From: Ascidia mentula
Taxonomy: Eukaryota; Chordata; Ascidiacea; Phlebobranchia; Ascidiidae
Direction of reading: 5' to 3'
Assembly (NCBI GenBank): GCA_947561715.1
Contig: OX387197.1
Location: forward strand, 9,979,001-10,043,000
Length of the DNA: 64,000 nt
Shown here: positions 60,701 to 64,000 of the stretch, one piece after another
Layout: each line of letters begins with the position of its first letter
Numbering within the stretch: position 1 is the first letter of the stretch
Program-made: the position numbers and the translations under genes
Notes under the pieces: generated by a model
Seen by the model: only the letters and a program-made list of their open reading frames with translations
The model's database searches: none
Told to the model about the DNA's origin: nothing

Positions 60701-63700
60701 AGATTACAAACGAAAATACAATGTTTTTAGGCAGGAGTTGAAGGCAATTCAACAGTTTCCAACAACGGGATTCTGACGTGCACTTTTACTCGACCTGCGT
60801 CGGTCATCCGGATAACCAGCAGCGGAAACCCAAAGATTTTTGACTTGGCGTCGAACAACTATCATGTCCTCTCTGCCACCGGGGTCTACATAGGTAAGAA
60901 GGAAACATATCCAACTAGATTTGTTACTAAATGTTTTTAGTAAAAATCGTCTAATTAAAAAAATTATAGTGAGCTGCAGACAGGCACACTATTCCGATCT
61001 AAATATTTAGGCATGTGTTTTACACAAGCCGCAGGCAATCTTTGCTACATACCCTATATAATTCGTTTGTACGGTCTTCTGAGACACGAAATAGTTTTTG
61101 TATTAGTCACATTTTTAATTCATGCTTTGAATTGTGTAACATAAAATTTCGAATTTATGGGATTCAAAATCAATTAACCACGTTCTGCCCTACTACACGC
61201 GACCGTTCATAGATGTGATAAACGCACGTATACATAAAGTAACGTGTGTATGCCGCAAGTATATATGCATTACTCCACAAACAGTATCGGTTTTGCCTCT
61301 CGCAGGCGGAGTGATGCAATATCATTCCCGATCCCGATGGTTCACCCCGCAGCCAATCAATTACACGGCGGGAATTGAAGGCACAGTTGAAAGCGAAACG
61401 AGGTAAACGTCCCTTCGCATACCTAACTGTCCTTAATTGTGGGAAACGCTTGTATAAGCTTCTATAAATCCATTAAGTAGTAAACAGTCGCGACTTGGGT
61501 CCCACGATCTTTTTAGCGTCGGACAGAGCATGGATTATGCATGGCCCGCATAACCTGTGGGGTTATCGCATTTGAGAAATCGCAACTGTCGATTTTGTCT
61601 GTGGAAAAGTGAATGGCCGGTAAATTATTAATGCGGAAAACGCGAGATTGTCAAACAACCTGGAAAGAGTTATTGCGCAGCCTATGCGTGGAACTTGTTA
61701 AAAATGTACGAAAACGTTAAATGCGGACAATGTTTCCGAACGGGAAATGGAAGAAACTGAATAATTGCGAGGTGGGAAACTCATGAAACATTAAGATTAG
61801 AGAAATGTTGTTAACATAAATCAAAGTCAGGTGTCTTATGGAGAAATAATGCTTATGTTTGGCTTCCTATACATATACGCTGAAAGTTCTACAACGTCGA
61901 CAATTAGGTGCTGTAAAAAGAACAAAACAATATCATCATTGCTTTCTCTATTTAATTGGATGTCCTTAATTAACAATTAGATCACCTTTCTCTTCGGTCA
62001 CCACCGACAGCATTTCTGTGGACACCACACCTCACAGCACGCCATCTGCTTCCGAAAAAACCCAAACCAGTATTCAAAACTGTACGGCCGGGGAGGACGA
62101 TTGCATTCTACTTTCATGGATTTACGTAAGTGGGTCTCATGTGCAATACACACACGCACATAAAACGATCTTTTACCCACGTGTTCTTATCTATTACTGT
62201 ACGTGTCCTGGATGTCTGTTGCACACAGAGCGTCCTTAAGACAAAGTTTAGTTTTTAGTATATGTGCTTTTACTCACTAAGAGATTTTACCCCAGAAAAC
62301 ATATTTTTCCGTAATGTCGCACATAAAACGAGACAATTTTATCACGGATTCGCATTTTCTTTGAGTAAGAAACTTTTGTATGTGTTTAGAATTCGGCGAG
62401 CAGAAGTTTTCAGATGGAGATCACTGGAAAAAAGCAAGGCTACCCACATTACATTGCGGTGGCATTTGCGTCGCATCCGATCATGAGCAAGGCCGACCTG
62501 TACTATTGCACCGAAAGTGGGTTTTACACCGGGGTGATTAGACGCTTGCACACATCCCCGATAACAGACCCTTCTTCTCCGGTAAGCAAAGGATCCCTGA
62601 AAGGTTTCGAATGCAAAAATTGTAAGCAAAATTTAGGTATGTTTAGCTAATTTAGGTATGTAATGATGAATGTGGGCAAACAACGGTGCATTAAACACGG
62701 GATTATAATTAGCTTGTGATTAATGCAGAACGGAATAACCGGTTCGACAGTACAAAACGAAGACGGGTTGGTTCGTTGCAGTTTCACGAGGCCAGCAAGC
62801 TTGACGAGAGAGGTGGGCGGGGACGTAATGAAACTGTTCGACTTGTCATCAGAAAGTTTTTACATACTGTACGCCCGTGGGTTTGCCGGTAAGCATAACA
62901 AAAAAATGCATTTTATCTCTCAAAGTTTCTCTCTAACCGTCCAATGACTGTCGCGTAGTGGGAAATCAAATTCAGTATCATTCTACGTCGAGGTGGACTT
63001 CCGCCGGAGCTGTCGCTTTCGCTGCCAGTCTTGATGATACACCGTATGTATTTTACCATTATGTCAAGCATGCAGCTACATTTATAGAAATAGTTGAGCA
63101 ATTTGATTTAAGTTATGTGTCTATACGAACAACCCCATAAGCGGTTAAATATAAGCAAAACAAGACAGGACGACTTTTTTATTTCAGAACTACACCGGCC
63201 CCCATCCTACCACAACTGCCACAAACCACGGAAGAAATGAGGGAAACCACAGCTGATCCAACCACTCCAGCATCAGAATGTGGTTCTACCAAGCACTGTT
63301 TGACAAACGTGCCTAACTGCTCACTAGAGACAACAGACTGCATACAACTCTCTTGGAAATTTCCCACATCTGCTGGATTCCTCTCACCCGGTTTTGTGCC
63401 AGAACACGTCGAATTAACTATTAGCGGCCGAGGTATCGTTGGAGCGCAATACTTGGCGTTTGCTTTCGCTTCGAAGCCGGAAATGAAAGATGCAGATTTA
63501 TATTATTGCGTCGGGAACGGTTTCGGCACTGGGACGATACGGAATCTGTATATGCCACCCATTCTAGACGCCAGTCTTCCTGTAAGCATACCATAAACAA
63601 GGTTTTTGATATTGTGAACGCTGATAACATTCACTTGAGTGCAAAATAATAATCCTTGTCACACAGATAATTCAGCATACTGTGTTGGTTTTAAGGCAGG

Positions 63701-64000
63701 TGTAAGTCTCCAAGGCAACAGCGCATCCACCAACAACGGTGTTCTGAGTTGTTCGTTCGTTCGACCGACTGCCATCAACCGAACCGTGAGTTTGGGTCAA
63801 GTCAAATCATTCGACTTGTCCAAGGAACCGTTTTACGTTTTGTTTGCGAGCGGTCCTTACGCCGGTAAGAAAAATTGTCTTTAATTGTTTGCTGGCGCTT
63901 AACTACGGAAATGTGCAGGTGGCATGTTGGCCTATCACACACCATTGTATCGATGGCACTCGATCAAAACAAACTTCGCGGAGGGATTCGATGTCACGCC
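57706..64000 (+). CDS. Secreted multi-DOMON protein, four modules (3' end off window)
   Basis: Signal peptide MGRTFAVAVVVLGCFCFLTN, then four similar modules. Exons: module 1, 57706-57867, 58885-59076, 59167-59329, 59556-59640; module 2, 59709-59856, 60178-60366, 60731-60893, 61306-61402; module 3, 61981-62125, 62390-62581, 62729-62888, 62959-63043; module 4, 63188-63581, 63696-63864, 63919 onward. At least 808 aa. Each module has a Cys-rich start (CGLTKGCF, CNVTKRCLTN, CGSTKHCLTN), CI-x-LSW-like strand, YxAxAFxS...M-x-DADxYxC, a Ser/Asn-rich loop with CxFxRP, FDL...Y, and YAGGxxxYHxxxxW. This is the DOMON fold of FRRS1-type proteins; the conserved Met and His are candidate haem ligands by analogy with known cytochrome DOMONs. 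Thr/Ser-rich linkers join modules. No cytochrome b561 part is seen in the window. Confidence 0.82.

Overview
This is a eukaryotic window: A+T-rich, split genes, mostly short GT-AG introns, and many small dispersed repeats. The gene content is animal: TESK kinase, TMEM26, a smAKAP-like protein, kinesin-13, a NIDO-domain protein, POLR2E, a NACHT-LRR receptor and an array of DOMON domains. Compact introns plus a death-fold/NACHT/LRR gene and chordate-type families point to an invertebrate deuterostome, most likely an ascidian tunicate. That is an inference; no sequence was compared by software. Gene models were assembled by hand by joining exons at GT-AG sites with matching phase. Every full model comes out divisible by three.

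Layout. 520-12676 (-): TESK-type kinase, 10 coding exons, 831 aa. 13580-19921: a 6.3 kb mobile element with ~1.9-2.0 kb inverted arms, a 7-bp target duplication and a central 205-bp tandem repeat. Both of its flanks carry the same outward-facing 5'-exon-like segment. 22300-24940 (+): TMEM26, 4 exons, 419 aa, with a MITE in an intron. 28403-28693 (+): 96-aa smAKAP-like protein. 31231-41972 (-): kinesin-13 (KIF2 type), 19 coding exons, 874 aa, including a long symmetric exon with an EB1-type SxIP motif. 45195-48822 (+): secreted NIDO-domain protein, 7 exons, 345 aa. 48989-50023 (-): POLR2E, three of its exons. 51441-56165 (-): NACHT-LRR receptor, 9 or 10 exons. 57706-64000 (+): secreted protein with four DOMON modules, running off the window.

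The genes look like independent neighbours rather than a pathway. The NIDO gene and POLR2E converge with under 170 bp between stop codons. The NLR and the DOMON gene diverge across about 1.5 kb. The most unusual parts are the inverted-dimer transposon, the four-exon DOMON module that has been repeatedly duplicated (one copy has lost an intron), the kinesin exon with SxIP, and the short PKA-anchor-like protein.
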